Assembly (NCBI GenBank): GCA_035771175.1
Contig: CM069601.1
Coordinates: forward strand, 5,581,501 to 5,645,500
DNA: 64,000 nucleotides
DNA from: Paratinospora sagittata
Lineage: Eukaryota > Streptophyta > Magnoliopsida > Ranunculales > Menispermaceae
Direction of reading: 5' to 3'
Shown here piece after piece: positions 12,016-23,237 of this stretch; within the stretch, counting starts at the first letter, position 1, and each line of letters starts with the position of its first letter. The position numbers and the translations under genes are program-made. Below the pieces are notes generated by a model. The model was given only the letters and a program-made list of their open reading frames with translations. It searched no databases and had not been told where the DNA came from.

Positions 12016-12778
12016 TGTTAGTAGTTGTTTGATATGCATTGTTAGGCCTTCACCTATCAGCTATATCTTTGGGTTGAGTGGTTTCTTACATAAAATCATA
12101 GCCTTAGTTTTATAAGAGTTATTGAGTTCAAGTCTTGTTATTAGCATTTGCATGTTCTTCATTTGCATAATTGATATTTTTTTTCTTCTATCTCTTCGCT
12201 TCTTGCTCTTCACATGCAAGATGAGGCTGCGTGTGAGGGGAAGTGTTAGTACTAACTTGATATGCACTGTTGAGCTTCCACTTATTGGCTATAGCTTTTG
12301 AATTTAATGGTTTTTAACATGGTATCAGAACCTTGGTTTTGAAAGAAGTTTTGGGTTTAAGTCTCATTATTAACATTTACATGTTCCCCATTTGCATAAT
12401 TGGTATTTCTCTTCTTCCACCTCTCTTTTAGCTTTCCACATGCAAAATGGGGATGCATGTGAAGGGAGTGTTAATAGTAGCTTGAAATGTATTGTTGGGC
12501 CTCCACCTATTAGTTATAGCTTTGGGGTTGAGTTAATTCTAACATGAAATCAGAGCCTTGATTTTGTAAGAGGTCTTGGGTTCAAGTCTCGTTATTATAT
12601 TAATTTGTATGTTCTACATTTACATAATTAATATTTATTTTCTTCTATCTCTTTTTTGGCTCTTCACTTGTAGGATGAGGCCGCACATGAGAAAAAGTAT
12701 TAGTAGTAGCTTGATATGCATTCTTGGGTCTCCACTTAATTAGCTATATATAGCTTTTAGGTTGAGTGGTTTCTACCA
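12016..12778 (+). mobile_element. Tandem array of a TRIM/SMART-like mini retrotransposon (4 LTRs, 3 internal regions)
   Basis: Four copies of a 75-81-bp LTR are visible at 12016-12090, 12244-12319, 12469-12544 and 12698-12778. The form is TGTTAGTA..GATATGCATTGTTG..GTTTCTAACA. The three spacers are about 150 bp each. Each starts with a primer-binding site for initiator tRNA-Met, best kept at 12320 (TGGTATCAGAACC) against the standard TGGTATCAGAGCC. Each ends with a purine tract (GTGAGGGGAAG before 12244). GTTGA flanks the whole array on both sides (12011-12015 and 12779-12783), so the array occupies one insertion site. The internal regions hold no coding sequence. LTR sizes fit TRIM/SMART elements. 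The tandem form probably arose by unequal LTR recombination. It sits in the LINE RNase H tail. Confidence 0.8.
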
Positions 12779-12970
12779 GTTGAAAGGTTTCTCTAAGTGA
12801 CATTAATGCAGACAATGTTTAAGAGAATCAAATTTTCAAACTGATTGGTTAGTAGCTATTCTACCAAATGTTGGCAATCTCGTGCCTTTCAACCAGTTTG
12901 CATTTCCTCCTTTGCTAGTTGATTTAGTCGACAAGGGTAAAAATGGGTTTTTCTGTAGAAGGGCTTTGTG

Positions 12971-15226
12971 ATTAACCCCTGTTTCTTTCTTTTGTGCATA
13001 GTTTTAAATATATACAAATTTCCTCCATCTGTACCAAAAAAGATCTTCAACGTTGAAAAGTCAGGACTCTACACTTATAACTAAAAGAATAGCATGGTGC
13101 ACACAACACTTCTTTCCAATAATAATTATCTCCTTTAATTTCACCTAAGCAAGAATTAATATAATGAGCCACAATGGAATTAATATATACAATTCCATAC
13201 ACAAATTTCATTTTTTTTCAAATAAGAACCAGAACAAGATCTAGAGACACCCCCATCTGAAATCGAAGGCCATGATTTGTATTATGTATCATCGTTTAAT
13301 ATAATATGAGTAAAATGTCACATAAGATTTGAACTCCTAATTAAAATAATCTATTAATTAGTTCTAAAAGCATTTTAAGCTCTCAATTAAAACGTTCTTT
13401 TATTTATAACATGTTAATTACATAAAACTCTCAATTAAAATATTTTATTGATTCACTATAAAAGCATTTAAATTCTTGATAAAAATATTGTACTAGTTAT
13501 AATATATTTATTATGACATGAAAATAATTTAATATTTTCTATTAAATTATTTAATATTAATTAATTAACAAACTTATTTAACTTTGCGGGGATAACAAAT
13601 CAGTTCTAATTTTTTTATAAAATTATAAATGCACTAATAAAAGGTTAGATTTAACCTTATTGTATATAAAATTATTTTAAGTTTCGATTGTTGTTTATAA
13701 ATAATTTTATACGTGCATTGCACGGTTTTGTAACCTTGTTAATTTTCTAGGATTTGTGTTTCATTAAATAGCGGAGTCAAATCACTAAAATAAATTTCTG
13801 CACGCGGATGATGAACAAATTTTAACTATATATAAATCACTAAAAAGAAGTATAAATGAAAAACCTTGGCAGGCTAGCTAGCTGGTAATTAATTAGATGG
13901 AGAATTAAGAATTAATGGGTTTCAAAAACAAAAATTAAGAATTAATGGATCAAGTTTGAAGTGAGTGGAACCAAGTACAGGATTGGATGGATTGTTGCAG
14001 TTTTTCCCTCTGTTAATATAATTTTTTCAAAAAAAAAAAAAAATTTACAGGATTTGATGGGTCCTTATATACGCAGACCACCATATATATATATATGGAA
14101 GAAATTATAATTCGTTCCACAATTCTCTTCAGGCTAGTTTTTGTAATTATTGGGAAAGGTTCGAAGATTTGTATGTCCATACACATGACTGTAATTCCAG
14201 TTGCCTATCTCTCTCTTATAAATTAAAATCTTGTTTGCTTAATTAACCTAAAAAAGTAATAAATTGAGCCCATTAGTTTGGGCGTTTTAAAAATCATGAT
14301 TTATTCTTTAGTAAAATTTATACAACTTAGTACCATATATATATATATATATACATAGGTACCAGTAGGCTTGCTTGACATATATAAAGAATCCACATAT
14401 ATATGGATGATACCATCTAAGAAATAGAAGGAGGGAGAGAAGGAGATCAGAGAGAGAGAGAGAGAGAGAGTGTCTCAATCTGCCATCATTTCTTAATTTC
14501 CCAATCAGACTAATCACTCCATGGACTAATCCACCAAATGTCACCTAATCCATGGCAATGTCTTTGATTTTACTTTATTTGTATAACTGGCACCAATCAG
14601 ATGCAAGGTAAGCAAGCATTCGACAAATGGCAATCTATGTTTAAAAAGAAAAAGTTCACATTACTTAACAAAGAAAAGATGCTTAGTACCACTGGTAATG
14701 AAGTAAATGCACATCACATTGCTAATAAGACAGCTGAGATAGAGAGATAGAGAGATAGAGAGAAAGAGGGTCACATGACTTTATTAGGTTAAAATACTTC
14801 TTTTTTTTCTTCTTTATATGTGAACCTTATGCAGCACATATGAAGCCATGCAAACTGGTCCCCCTTATATACATCCCTGTTTTACTCTTTCTTTTGTACA
14901 GTGTTTGATGCTTCTTCTTTAGAGAGAGAGAGAGAGTAGTAGAGGGAGGGTCCCCCACCAAAAGTTATTAAAAGCTGTTTGTAAATTTAGAAACCTTCAC
15001 TAACCTGTCTGCATGGTGGTGGCGTGGGCGTGACAATATTCAATTTGCTCCAAATGGGACCACAGCTTTCTTCTTGTTTATTAATATTATTATTTAAGCT
15101 TTTCAGCCCCTCCCTTAATAATAATAATAACAAAATCACTTATATGACTAATTAATATATAGAAAGAGATAACATGATCTCTCTCTCTCTCTCTCTCTCT
15201 CTTAGATCCCTAGCTAAGCTGCCCCA
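12971..15226. other. MIR167 upstream region with microsatellites
   Basis: No protein gene is visible. The stretch holds an A-run (about 14029-14042), TA runs (about 14083-14096 and 14335-14354), GA runs (about 14447-14470 and 14920-14936) and a GATAGA tract (about 14738-14764). A TGTCTC motif, the core auxin-response element sequence, occurs at 14471-14476. One six-base match is weak evidence. The part nearest 15.2 kb should contain the proximal promoter of the microRNA gene. Confidence 0.5.
15178..15202 (+). repeat. CT microsatellite in the MIR167 promoter
   Basis: About twelve CT dinucleotides in a row lie some 30 bp upstream of the TATA-like box. Such Y-patch or GAGA-like tracts are common in plant core promoters. 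Its length is probably variable between individuals. Confidence 0.7.
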
Positions 15227-15237
15227 TCTATTTATAT
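15227..15237 (+). promoter_or_regulatory. Probable TATA box for the MIR167 primary transcript
   Basis: CTATTTATAT lies about 150 bp upstream of the hairpin. It is followed by a pyrimidine-rich stretch and an AGAGAGAAGAAG tract near 15260, where transcription would be expected to start. Plant MIRNA genes are transcribed by RNA polymerase II with TATA boxes at this spacing. No start site can be proven from sequence. Confidence 0.5.
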
Positions 15238-15380
15238 CCCTTCCCACCCTTCCACTTGAAGAGAGAAGAAGAGAAGGAGAAGTTGCAGGCTCAGATATCT
15301 CTCTCTATATCTCTGCTTCGATCTGATCAGACAGATGATGATGAAGGCGAGGCTTCTTTGGCGCCGTGGATCAGATCCTC

Positions 15381-15480
15381 CATGTTCCATTAGTAGTTGA
15401 AGCTGCCAGCATGATCTAAACTTCCCTTCATGTAGGGAAGGTCAGATCATGTGGCAGTTTCACCTGTTGATGGGAGCATG
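15381..15480 (+). ncRNA. MIR167: MIR167 precursor hairpin
   Basis: The 21-nt miR167 sequence (TGAAGCTGCC..ATGATCTA) lies on the 5' arm at 15398-15418. The star strand (GATCATGTGGCAGTTTCACC) lies at 15445-15464. The arms pair through the duplex with one bulged A (15408), a few G-U pairs and one or two mismatches. The upper stem CTTCCCT/AGGGAAG (15421-15427 with 15434-15440) closes a 6-nt loop. The lower stem pairs 15381-15396 with 15464-15480. This is the usual Dicer-like 1 substrate. In plants miR167 directs cleavage of AUXIN RESPONSE FACTOR 6 and 8 mRNAs, affecting stamen and ovule development and rooting. The mature end GATCTA is that of the common a/b forms. I cannot say which paralogue this is. 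Confidence 0.95.
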
Positions 15481-18400
15481 AAAAACCCTAGCTAACTTGA
15501 TAGCTAATTGTTCCCCAGTTTTGCTTCTTAATTAATTTCAATTCCCAAGTCATGATTCGGGCATATTTTATCATCATACATACTCTTTAGGGTCTCCTTT
15601 GAGGAACCCTAGGAAAGGTTGGTGATTTTGTTCTTATATACTCGATTTTGGCTCATTTGGGTGTCCATGATTTTTATGTTTTTTCTTTCATTGCAATGTT
15701 TTGGGAGTGTTTTACCTAATATTGTTAGGTTGTTTTACTATTCATTTTGTGTCATGGTACGCGAGGAATCTTAATAGTAAGGGGTTAGATTTTATTAGGG
15801 TTTGGAGTGGCAGAACTTCTCTGTCTCAATGCTGTTGGTTCCCTCGAGATCCCTTTTGTACCAGCCTTGGGGAGTGAGCCTTTCGCAATACTGTTCACTC
15901 TGATGATTTCCTTTCTACTGGGTTTCTTGCTTCCTTTATTATCTCTCTTTTTGTTTGATTTTATTTACATTTCGTATATCAGCTCTCTGTGTATATGTTG
16001 AAGATTTTAATGAAGTGGGATTGAATTCTAGCTTAACTTTTGTCAGATTTACTTGAGAAAAGTCTGCAGATTTGAAGCTTAATTCATTGGTGAAAATGGG
16101 GCCAAGGCAGACTCAACCCTTCCAAAACTGTTGAATGGATGGGAACTTATGAAGTTTCTTTTGGAAGAAGCTCGCAATTTTCACGACTTGTTCTAATTAC
16201 CCATTACTGTAGATCGAATTCACCTCATTTTCATCATTTGTTATTCAAGTTTTTATGACCCCACTACCATCATCATCATCTTCTCTCTCTTCATTATGAA
16301 AACTTTTGATGATCGGTAACTGAAATTATATATACCCAGATTTTATTTAACCAAGCTAGAGTGCATTTCAGATCATGGATCTTGGGAAACCTTGCATCTA
16401 GTCTTCTTGATGCATTTACCAGAGTGTATATTGTATTAAATAGAACATCTTTACTTAGATCATTCATGAGTCTCTCATTTCAGTTCGGAATTGAAAAAAA
16501 GCATGAAAGATATTGTGTTCATTAAACAAAGAAGAAAAGGAATATTTTCTTTTCTTAGTTTGGTAAAATCCACCTGATATTTTTTTCTAAACCTAAAAGC
16601 AGACAAGGAAACCGTTTGAAGTAATTTAAGTTTCAAAACAATAAACAGCCTATTAAACCCAGTATAAGTTTTTTCCTAAATGTAGAAAGCAGAAGAGATT
16701 GGAATTTGAAGTAATTTGCCATCTCTTGTCTCATATTGTGCCTTCTCATGGGAAAGTGAAAATGGACAACCATTAAAAGAACTTTCAGGTCTCTGAAAAT
16801 ACATAGCTTGTGAACCCACTTTAATTTGCTTTCTTAATTTAGAAGAAAAATAGACTTCCACTTTATGTAAACTTGAGTTTTCATTAGATGAATCTAGAAA
16901 CTATAATCTTGCTTCATGGGACCATTTGAAACCTCCCCTCCCTAGCTCTCTCTCTCTCTAACTAGGTCATTAATTCATTTAAAATGAAGATATTTTAGTT
17001 TATTCTGTCGTGATCAAGAAATAGGGAAGATGTAAAAGTAAAATCAATATCTGTTGTGTACGTATAATTCCTTGCCAAGCACATTTACAGTCAATCTTCT
17101 ACGCCATGGATGTAACAGCTTTGCAGAATTTCTGCAATTTTTTCTTGCTAGACTTTAGACACTTTTCTTCTTTCTTTCTCGTCACAATGTATTAAATTTC
17201 AAAACACGAAGTTTGATTTTATCTATATGGGTTGGTTGTTGGAGTTTGGCACCTCCCCTTTTGGTGGGAAGCTGGATTGGGCTAGAATCCAGATATCCTT
17301 AATGAATCTGATGAAGATAACCTAAGTCATCAGAAACGTCATTTTTTGTGATTCCTTTCACTCTCTATGTGGTTTTAGTTTGTCTTGGTTCATTCATGAA
17401 GGAAATATTGGCACAAGGTCACTTCTAGGGTTAGTTACATGCCATATATGGTACGTTTCCACGAAGCATAGAAAACAAAAGAAAAAGCCGTTCTATTTGA
17501 CCATAGCATTAAAATAGCTTCAGTTATATATATATATATCTTACGTTTGTATGTATATGTATATGCACATAGAGTGAGAGCATTAACGTTAATAATTAAG
17601 GCCATATGATAGGACGCAAAGGCTGGGTTGACAAGGAGATATCAGGGAAGTACTGAAGATATTTACTTGTTTCAGAGGTTTAAGATATGAAAGCTTGATC
17701 GAGGAGTGGAACATATTTTTGCTATACATTATTGTAGTATAACTATTGTTAGGTTTTTGTCCCAATCATTAAAAGAAAGGAGATGTCTGCAGGAAAGTAC
17801 CATGGATATTTCTCATGTTTAATGAGAGGGGTTAATTTGGTTTTAGTACTTACAGGTTGAGATTGAATATATACATTTTTTGTCATAGATAATGATTGAC
17901 TCATGGTTAAGTACACTCCTAGGTCTTCTTTTTTTATTATGAAAGGACACTATTAGGTCGTGATTTAGTCTTAAAATGACTTTGATATGCAACTAGATAG
18001 AACACTATTGATGTGACACTGAGAAAATCATGTAATTCACATCTTTGATTTGATGATCCTTAATTACTTCATCAAAGTGTCATGTTTGGGTGTGCTATTA
18101 AAGTCACTTTATTACCATTTCTTTTAGGTCTTTGTCCCAATACTCGGTAAAGGATAAGAATTAATACAACATTGGACTTACAGTACTTTGTAACATAAAT
18201 TCCTACTGGTTGAGTCATAAAGACATCTGAAGTGTTTATAGTCCCACAAAGATTCCAATTGTTTTTTGACTTTTGATTGGTGAGGCCAACCACATAAAGG
18301 AGGAAAATGGTAATGGTAAGGATGATATTTTTGAGCATAAAATTTGAAAAGTTATACTATATATAGGATGTATAGAAGGAAAAAAAAAATGTGAATGTAG

Positions 18401-18760
18401 GCACCAGCACTTGACCAACGTGAGTAATTGATCGCAAGGCAATGCTCAATGATCAAACAAATATGTTAAAAAGCTGATGTCGCGAGTTGGCATATTGTAG
18501 GGGTCTCAATCTTAGTGATGAGCTACAGAACATAAGTCGAAATTCATGTTCTCAAAGAGTCGTTCAATAAAATACCTCAACAAATGGCTCAAAGATCTCT
18601 GTTTATTGATTAATTGCTTCCCATGGTCATATCCTACACTATATAATTTGCATGTTAATTTAAAACCACTTTTTCTCCTCGGGCAGTACTATCTTTCAAA
18701 GGATGTACAAAAATGAAAGAATTCTCAATTATATTGACTAGTGAATCGAATAGATGACGT
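15481..18760. other. Downstream of MIR167, no gene recognised
   Basis: The first few hundred bases are probably the 3' part of the primary microRNA transcript, whose end I cannot place. Short frames (for example at 15807-16001) look accidental. CT-rich (near 16941-16958) and TA (17525-17540) runs occur. No RNA gene or recognised mobile element is visible up to 18.4 kb. Confidence 0.45.
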
Positions 18761-18762
18761 GT

Positions 18763-18905
18763 TTAGTCCTTCCAAAGTTCCAAATTAAATCTTCTCTCAA
18801 TTTTGACATAAAGTGATAAAAGAGTGTTATGATCAAAGTTCTCCAATTGACCCCCAAAGTCTAATACGCAAGCTTGAACATATCCTTTAAACAAGTCGAC
18901 ATGTT
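18763..18905 (-). pseudogene. Possible Ty3/gypsy integrase relic
   Basis: A short minus-strand frame contains QACVLDFGGQLENF, which resembles the plant gypsy integrase segment RACVLDFGG.W found just after the catalytic glutamate. The decayed chromovirus in this window has [14 protein letters not shown] at the same place. The match is only about ten residues and nothing around it extends the similarity, so this may be chance. Confidence 0.25.
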
Positions 18906-19072
18906 GAGAATAAAGATGCATTGGTAATATATCTAACTTTATCATAAATGCGCAAGTAATAGATCGTTTGTTTTTATAAAAGACGAATAACACGAGTGTC
19001 GGACATCATCGCCTTGCTAATAAAGGCAACTCGAGGGCAAAAACAAACGGTTGATGGCATTTACATTGCAAT

Positions 19073-19467
19073 TGATGATATTATTGGTTGTTCAACCAAG
19101 GCGAGGCCAGTGTCGACCATGAAAGTGAAATCCATCAACCATTCCTAGTGGTCACATCAAACATGGCGAGCCATCATCCATTTTAACTGCCCAGTTTAAA
19201 CGAGGAGAGTCATCAACGACTCAAGGAAGAAACTTTGATCAAGGAGCATTCGTTAATGAAAATAACATTCATAGATATTATTGGTTTTTTAACCTAAGTG
19301 GGTATCAATGGTGACAGTTAAAAGTCATCAACCACTCTTGAGTGACCACTTCAAACATGGGGAGCCATCACCGACTCTTAATGTCCACTTTACATGAAGA
19401 GAGTCATTGGCAACTCAAGGAAGAAATTTTGATCAAGGAGAATTCGCTAATGAAAGTAACATTTAAT
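19073..19467. repeat. Diverged tandem duplication, about 195 bp x 2
   Basis: Unit 1 (about 19073-19271) and unit 2 (about 19272-19467) share, in order, ATATTATTGGTT, GTCATCAACCA/CCATCAACCA, TCAAACATGG.GAGCCATCA, ACTCAAGGAAGAAA and TTTGATCAAGGAG. The copies have diverged by many substitutions. No coding is evident and the parent element is not recognised. Confidence 0.6.
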
Positions 19468-20492
19468 CTCGGGTTTGAAGAAAAAATATGCAAGAGCATT
19501 AGAACATGTAAAAGATAATGTATGAACTATTTATTTGACAGTGAATGTTTTGAATTCAAATGAACAATTAATTAAATATCAAGTTAAATGAACAATGACA
19601 TTAGAACATGTAAAGGATGAAGTATGAACTTCTTTTTGTTATCAAATGTTCATTTTCTTAATCAATTGTTTTCATAATTATTATATTTGGTCCAATTGTT
19701 TTAGTAAAATGAATAGGTATAGGGTGTCTCAAGATGGTACTTAACCTAATTGAAAACAACTGGTGGCACAAGACTGTTAGGCCCAAAATAATCTACACAA
19801 TAAGCATTACCAATGTTACTAATTTAAACTAGGTAAATGTGGTTTTATGAACATGTATTACGATAAACCAAACAATTATAACTGAATACGGTTGATGTTG
19901 AAAGAAGTGTACTTCTAAGTAGAAGAAACGTTGCTAAGTACTATATATTTGATATAAGAACAAAGGTCGCAATCAAATGACCCCATTTAAGGCGTTGCCA
20001 TGGATGCATGTGATGGTGTTGGAATATCATAATTGTTCAAAGCTCAAATTATCTAATCCACTTTATTCTCCTAATGCAAAACTATTGTGTAGTGGCCCCT
20101 AAATGATTAAAGTTTTTTTTTCCAAAAGATCCTCCCTAATCTATCTCAAATTCTTTTCCTCAAAACCCATAAAAGCAACTACTACTTAATAACCACAGTG
20201 TTTATCAGCTTTCACATCTCTTTCCTTGTTGGATGTAAGGCCTCAAACGAAGTAGAAATTGATTAATAAATTTTTCAAGCTTGAATGTCCTTGTTTGATA
20301 AGCTTTAGGTGATCGTTTGATATTTTGAAGATAAACAAGGGAACAATTATCATGTTGGGACAATACATGCTCCGAGAGTGATGAATCTCTCTTAATTGAT
20401 TTATTAATTTTGAAACTCAACCTTCGTCAGTGGTTTTTTTTTTTTTTTTTCTCATCAGGCTCAAATATTAATGTGGATGTGGGATTTGATAT

Positions 20493-21054
20493 CTCCCTCA
20501 ATTTTTTCAACATTCTTGCATTTTCATTTGTATCACAATGCTCATATTGTTCTAGGAAGGCATCAATTTTAACTGTGTTTCAAGTCTTTACTGTGACTCT
20601 TGAATATGATGAAGCATATCAAGTTTCTTTCAATGGGCATCAATTAAAGTTAGCAGGATAGGTTGATCTTCCCGTTGAAATTTGAATATCTTGTGTGCAC
20701 GAAGTAATTCAAGTATTTTTTGCAGTGCACACCCACAATTAGTTTTCAACTAATTTGGCCATCAATTGTTGATCTCCCTCAATTTTTTCAGCATTCTTGC
20801 ATTTTCATTTGTATCACAATGCTCATATTGTTCTAGGAAGGCATCAATTTTAACTATACGTTTCAAGTCTTACTAGGACTATTGAATTGGAGGAAGCATA
20901 TCAAGTTTTTTCCAATGGGCATCAATTAAAGCTAGCGGGATAAATCGATCTTTCCGTTGACATTCAAGTATCTTGTGTGCACAAGGTAATTATTCAAGTA
21001 TTTTTTGTATTGCACACCCACAATTAGTTTTCAACTAATATGGCCATCATGTTG
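20493..21054. repeat. Tandem duplication, about 281 bp x 2
   Basis: The block starting CTCCCTCAATTTTTTC at 20493 recurs at 20774 and can be followed through GAAGGCATCAATTTTAACT, AATGGGCATCAATTAAAG, CTTGTGTGCAC and CACACCCACAATTAGTTTTC. Identity is high apart from small indels. A minus-strand frame contains FLEQYEHCDTNENARMLKKL and could be part of a decayed coding sequence, but I do not recognise the family. Confidence 0.7.
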
Positions 21055-21358
21055 TATCTCAAGCCTCCTACCATATTCTACCAACTTATGCTTGTGGTGT
21101 GATTAAGATTTTCATCTCATATCCTTTGATAGTTTTCCCACCTAAGAATGCCCTTCTATTTATTTAACAGCTCGATGATTATGAACTCCACAATCAACTA
21201 TTATTGTTCAATCATTACCAGATGCCAATTTTTCCCTCATAATTAGAAAGGACAATCACACTTCTTTGTTCCAATATCAATCACCTTTTTATTCTTTCTA
21301 GAACATCCCGTAATTTTTTTCCATTAAATTTCTCACAAGAAAATTTTATCTTGGGCAT

Positions 21359-22518
21359 TGTTGCGTAATAATTGCAAGTGCACAATATTATTAAGAAGTA
21401 ATAAAGTGAATAATAGAATATCGTTCTTACATAGATTTGTTACTCAATTTCTTTGTTAATCACTAAAATTGTTTCACCCTAATCTTATCTGAACACCGAT
21501 TAAAATTCGTTGTAATCTTAACAATAAAATTAAATCTAAAACATATCAAAATTAATCAAAGTAATCACAATATAGAAACCTAGAATTACAATCTTCCCTC
21601 ATATTTCAATTGAATTTATCTAACTATTTTTTAATTAATTAATTAATTAAAGTTGTTAACCAAGAGTCTAATTTATCTATAAGCCTCTTTCGATGGTCAA
21701 GAAAAAATACCTTGATTAATTAAATCTCTATATTTCCTTGAAATTTAAATTAAAACAAGATTCATAAGATCGTGTTCTTCAATGCTTACACATGTCACGT
21801 GAGTATATTTCTATCTCACATGAACTCAATAGCTTTCACCCTTTTTAATCATATGTTATTTTAATCAAATTCACAAATCTAAACTCCCTTCGTCAAGATC
21901 GTATAGATTCAAAAAATCATCTAATTAATGATCAAATAATTAGAAGCATTAAGAGCGGATTAAAATAGACAACTCCAAATAATTAATTAAAATCTAAAAT
22001 CAAACATAAAATCCAATATCCATATGAGATCCAATTGTAACTCTAGGAAAACAACTTAGCTCATCATTGAACTAGAAGAAAACATAAAAATATTGATGAA
22101 CATGTTGAATAGAAACAAGAAGAAACTAGAAAACCAATTGGAAGATGTTGAAGATTGCTCCCTTGTTTCTAACTTCACATTCTTCGCCTCCTTCGATCAG
22201 ATTTTCTTCAGCTTTTTCTCCTCTCTATTCTCTTCTAGAAACCCTCCACAATGAAGTCTATAAAGCCACAAGCCAGTAGGAGGTCGAAATAGGAAGCCCT
22301 AACTCGAATAGGAAACACTCGAAATTATTAAAAAGTTTCTAATTTTGAATCGCAGCTCCACTTACTTCCTTGTCGTTTTTCTTCTTGTTATCCACTTCAT
22401 TTCCTCCCTCAAAACCCTTTCATATTGTAGTATTTCAAGTTAGGAAGAAGTTATGGCCAAAACCCTAAAGTCGCGCAAAATTAGAAAGTCCTGGTGCAGT
22501 TGCCGGGAATTTGCAACA
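21359..22518 (+). mobile_element. Candidate 5' LTR of an Athila/Tat-like retrotransposon
   Basis: The tract begins TGTTGCGTAATAATTGCAAG and ends TTGCAACA a few bases before a tRNA-Asp-type primer-binding site at 22525. Text such as GCAAGTGCACAA and AAGTAATAAAGTGAATA is common near the edge of plant Athila/Tat LTRs, as I recall. The start is judged by motif only. No matching 3' copy was found in the window: the 3' end of this element, at 33834, begins with a different LTR-like sequence. The call is therefore tentative. Confidence 0.4.
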
Positions 22519-22524
22519 AGTTTT

Positions 22525-22542
22525 TGGCGTTGTTGCCGGAGA
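22525..22542 (+). other. Degenerate primer-binding site (tRNA-Asp type)
   Basis: TGGCGTTGTTGCCGGAGA compares with the standard Athila/Tat site TGGCGCCGTTGCCGGGGA. The differences are mainly C-to-T or G-to-A changes, as expected from decay of methylated sites. It lies about 140 bp upstream of the gag frame. Confidence 0.65.
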
Positions 22543-22668
22543 ATCTTTTTCTAATTTCTTTTGTTAATATTACTACCAATCCATCATAGTCTTAATATAA
22601 ACTATTAATTTTTATTATTATTACTATTATTTTTATTTTATTTTTTTACAGGTACTTGAAGTCGTTGG

Positions 22669-23237
22669 ATGCGAAGGTTTAGGAGCTCGAATTTAATTCC
22701 TTTTGATCCAGAGATTGAAAGGACTGAACGGAGAAATCGTAAAGAGAAAAGGCAAGCTTCTACTCCACAACACGCAATGGAAGATCAGATTATTCCAGAA
22801 CCGAGATCTTTGCGAGAGTATGTTATCCCCTCTGTCAATGATATTCCATCGAGTATTCTGAGACCGGCTATTCAAGCTCATAACTTTGAGATCAAGTCGA
22901 CAACCATTCAAATGCTTCAAATTTATTTGACATTCGAAGGCGTACCCATTGAAGATCCTGCTGAGCACATTAAGAAATTCTTTGAGATATGTGACACCTT
23001 TAAGCAAGCTGGAGTATGTGCTGATGCAATTCGACTACGACTCTTCCCTTCCTCACATAGAGATAAGGCAAAGAGTTGGTTGGATTCTCTCCCATCCAGA
23101 TCTATTACTACTTGGAATATGTTGGCTTAGAAGTTCTTAGCAAAGTTCTTTCCACATGGTAAAACTGCAAAGCTGCGGAACGACATCACTCAGCATGATT
23201 CAGATTATATGTATAATGCATGGGAGAGGTACAAATG
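22669..23237 (+). pseudogene. gag: Athila/Tat-like gag, N-terminal part
   Basis: An ATG at 22669 opens a frame starting MRRFRSSNLIPFDPEIERTE. It continues through IYLTFEGVPIEDPAEHIKKF and LRLFPSSHRDKAKSWLDSLP, the conserved retrotransposon gag fold of Athila/Tat elements. A TAG at about 23128 breaks it (...NMLA*KFLAKFFPHG), after which the same frame goes on to HDSDYMYNAWERYK. The minus-strand chromovirus LTR then cuts the frame at 23238. The rest of this gag lies after 30322. The protein would package element RNA into cytoplasmic particles. This copy is dead. Confidence 0.7.

Larger units (their letters stand above)
10692..12970 (+). pseudogene. LINE (L1-type) ORF2 3' fragment, copy B, with two insertions
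   Basis: A second decayed LINE tail. A frame at 10692 reads RYIIGNDKNTRL (family form VGNG..TRFW). Near 11000 it reads SWKHLVWFHLNILSHN, and near 11170 EHLFFECPLANFS, which is the zinc-finger-like RVT module. At about 11641-11780 it reads WPSQNFLLASWSPHLAGWLC followed by LNTNGLLDNNKAGFSDIIRDW, the start of RNase H. The tail near 12840-12940 reads TDWLVAILPNVGNLVPFNQF. Stops and frame changes are frequent. Two younger elements interrupt it: a CACTA miniature element at 11294-11436 and a TRIM-like array at 12016-12778. Deleting either with one copy of its target duplication rejoins the LINE text. Confidence 0.65.

Noticed and set aside
12091..12697. Possible tRNA-like genes, from GGTATCAGAGCC and GGTTCAAGTCTC motifs
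   Set aside because: The motifs recur at each unit directly after a TG..CA repeat and fit primer-binding sites of a mini LTR element. No cloverleaf can be folded.
15807..16001. Frame of 64 codons downstream of the MIR167 hairpin
   Set aside because: It lies in the likely primary transcript or beyond, has no recognised motif, and its T-rich end is low-complexity.
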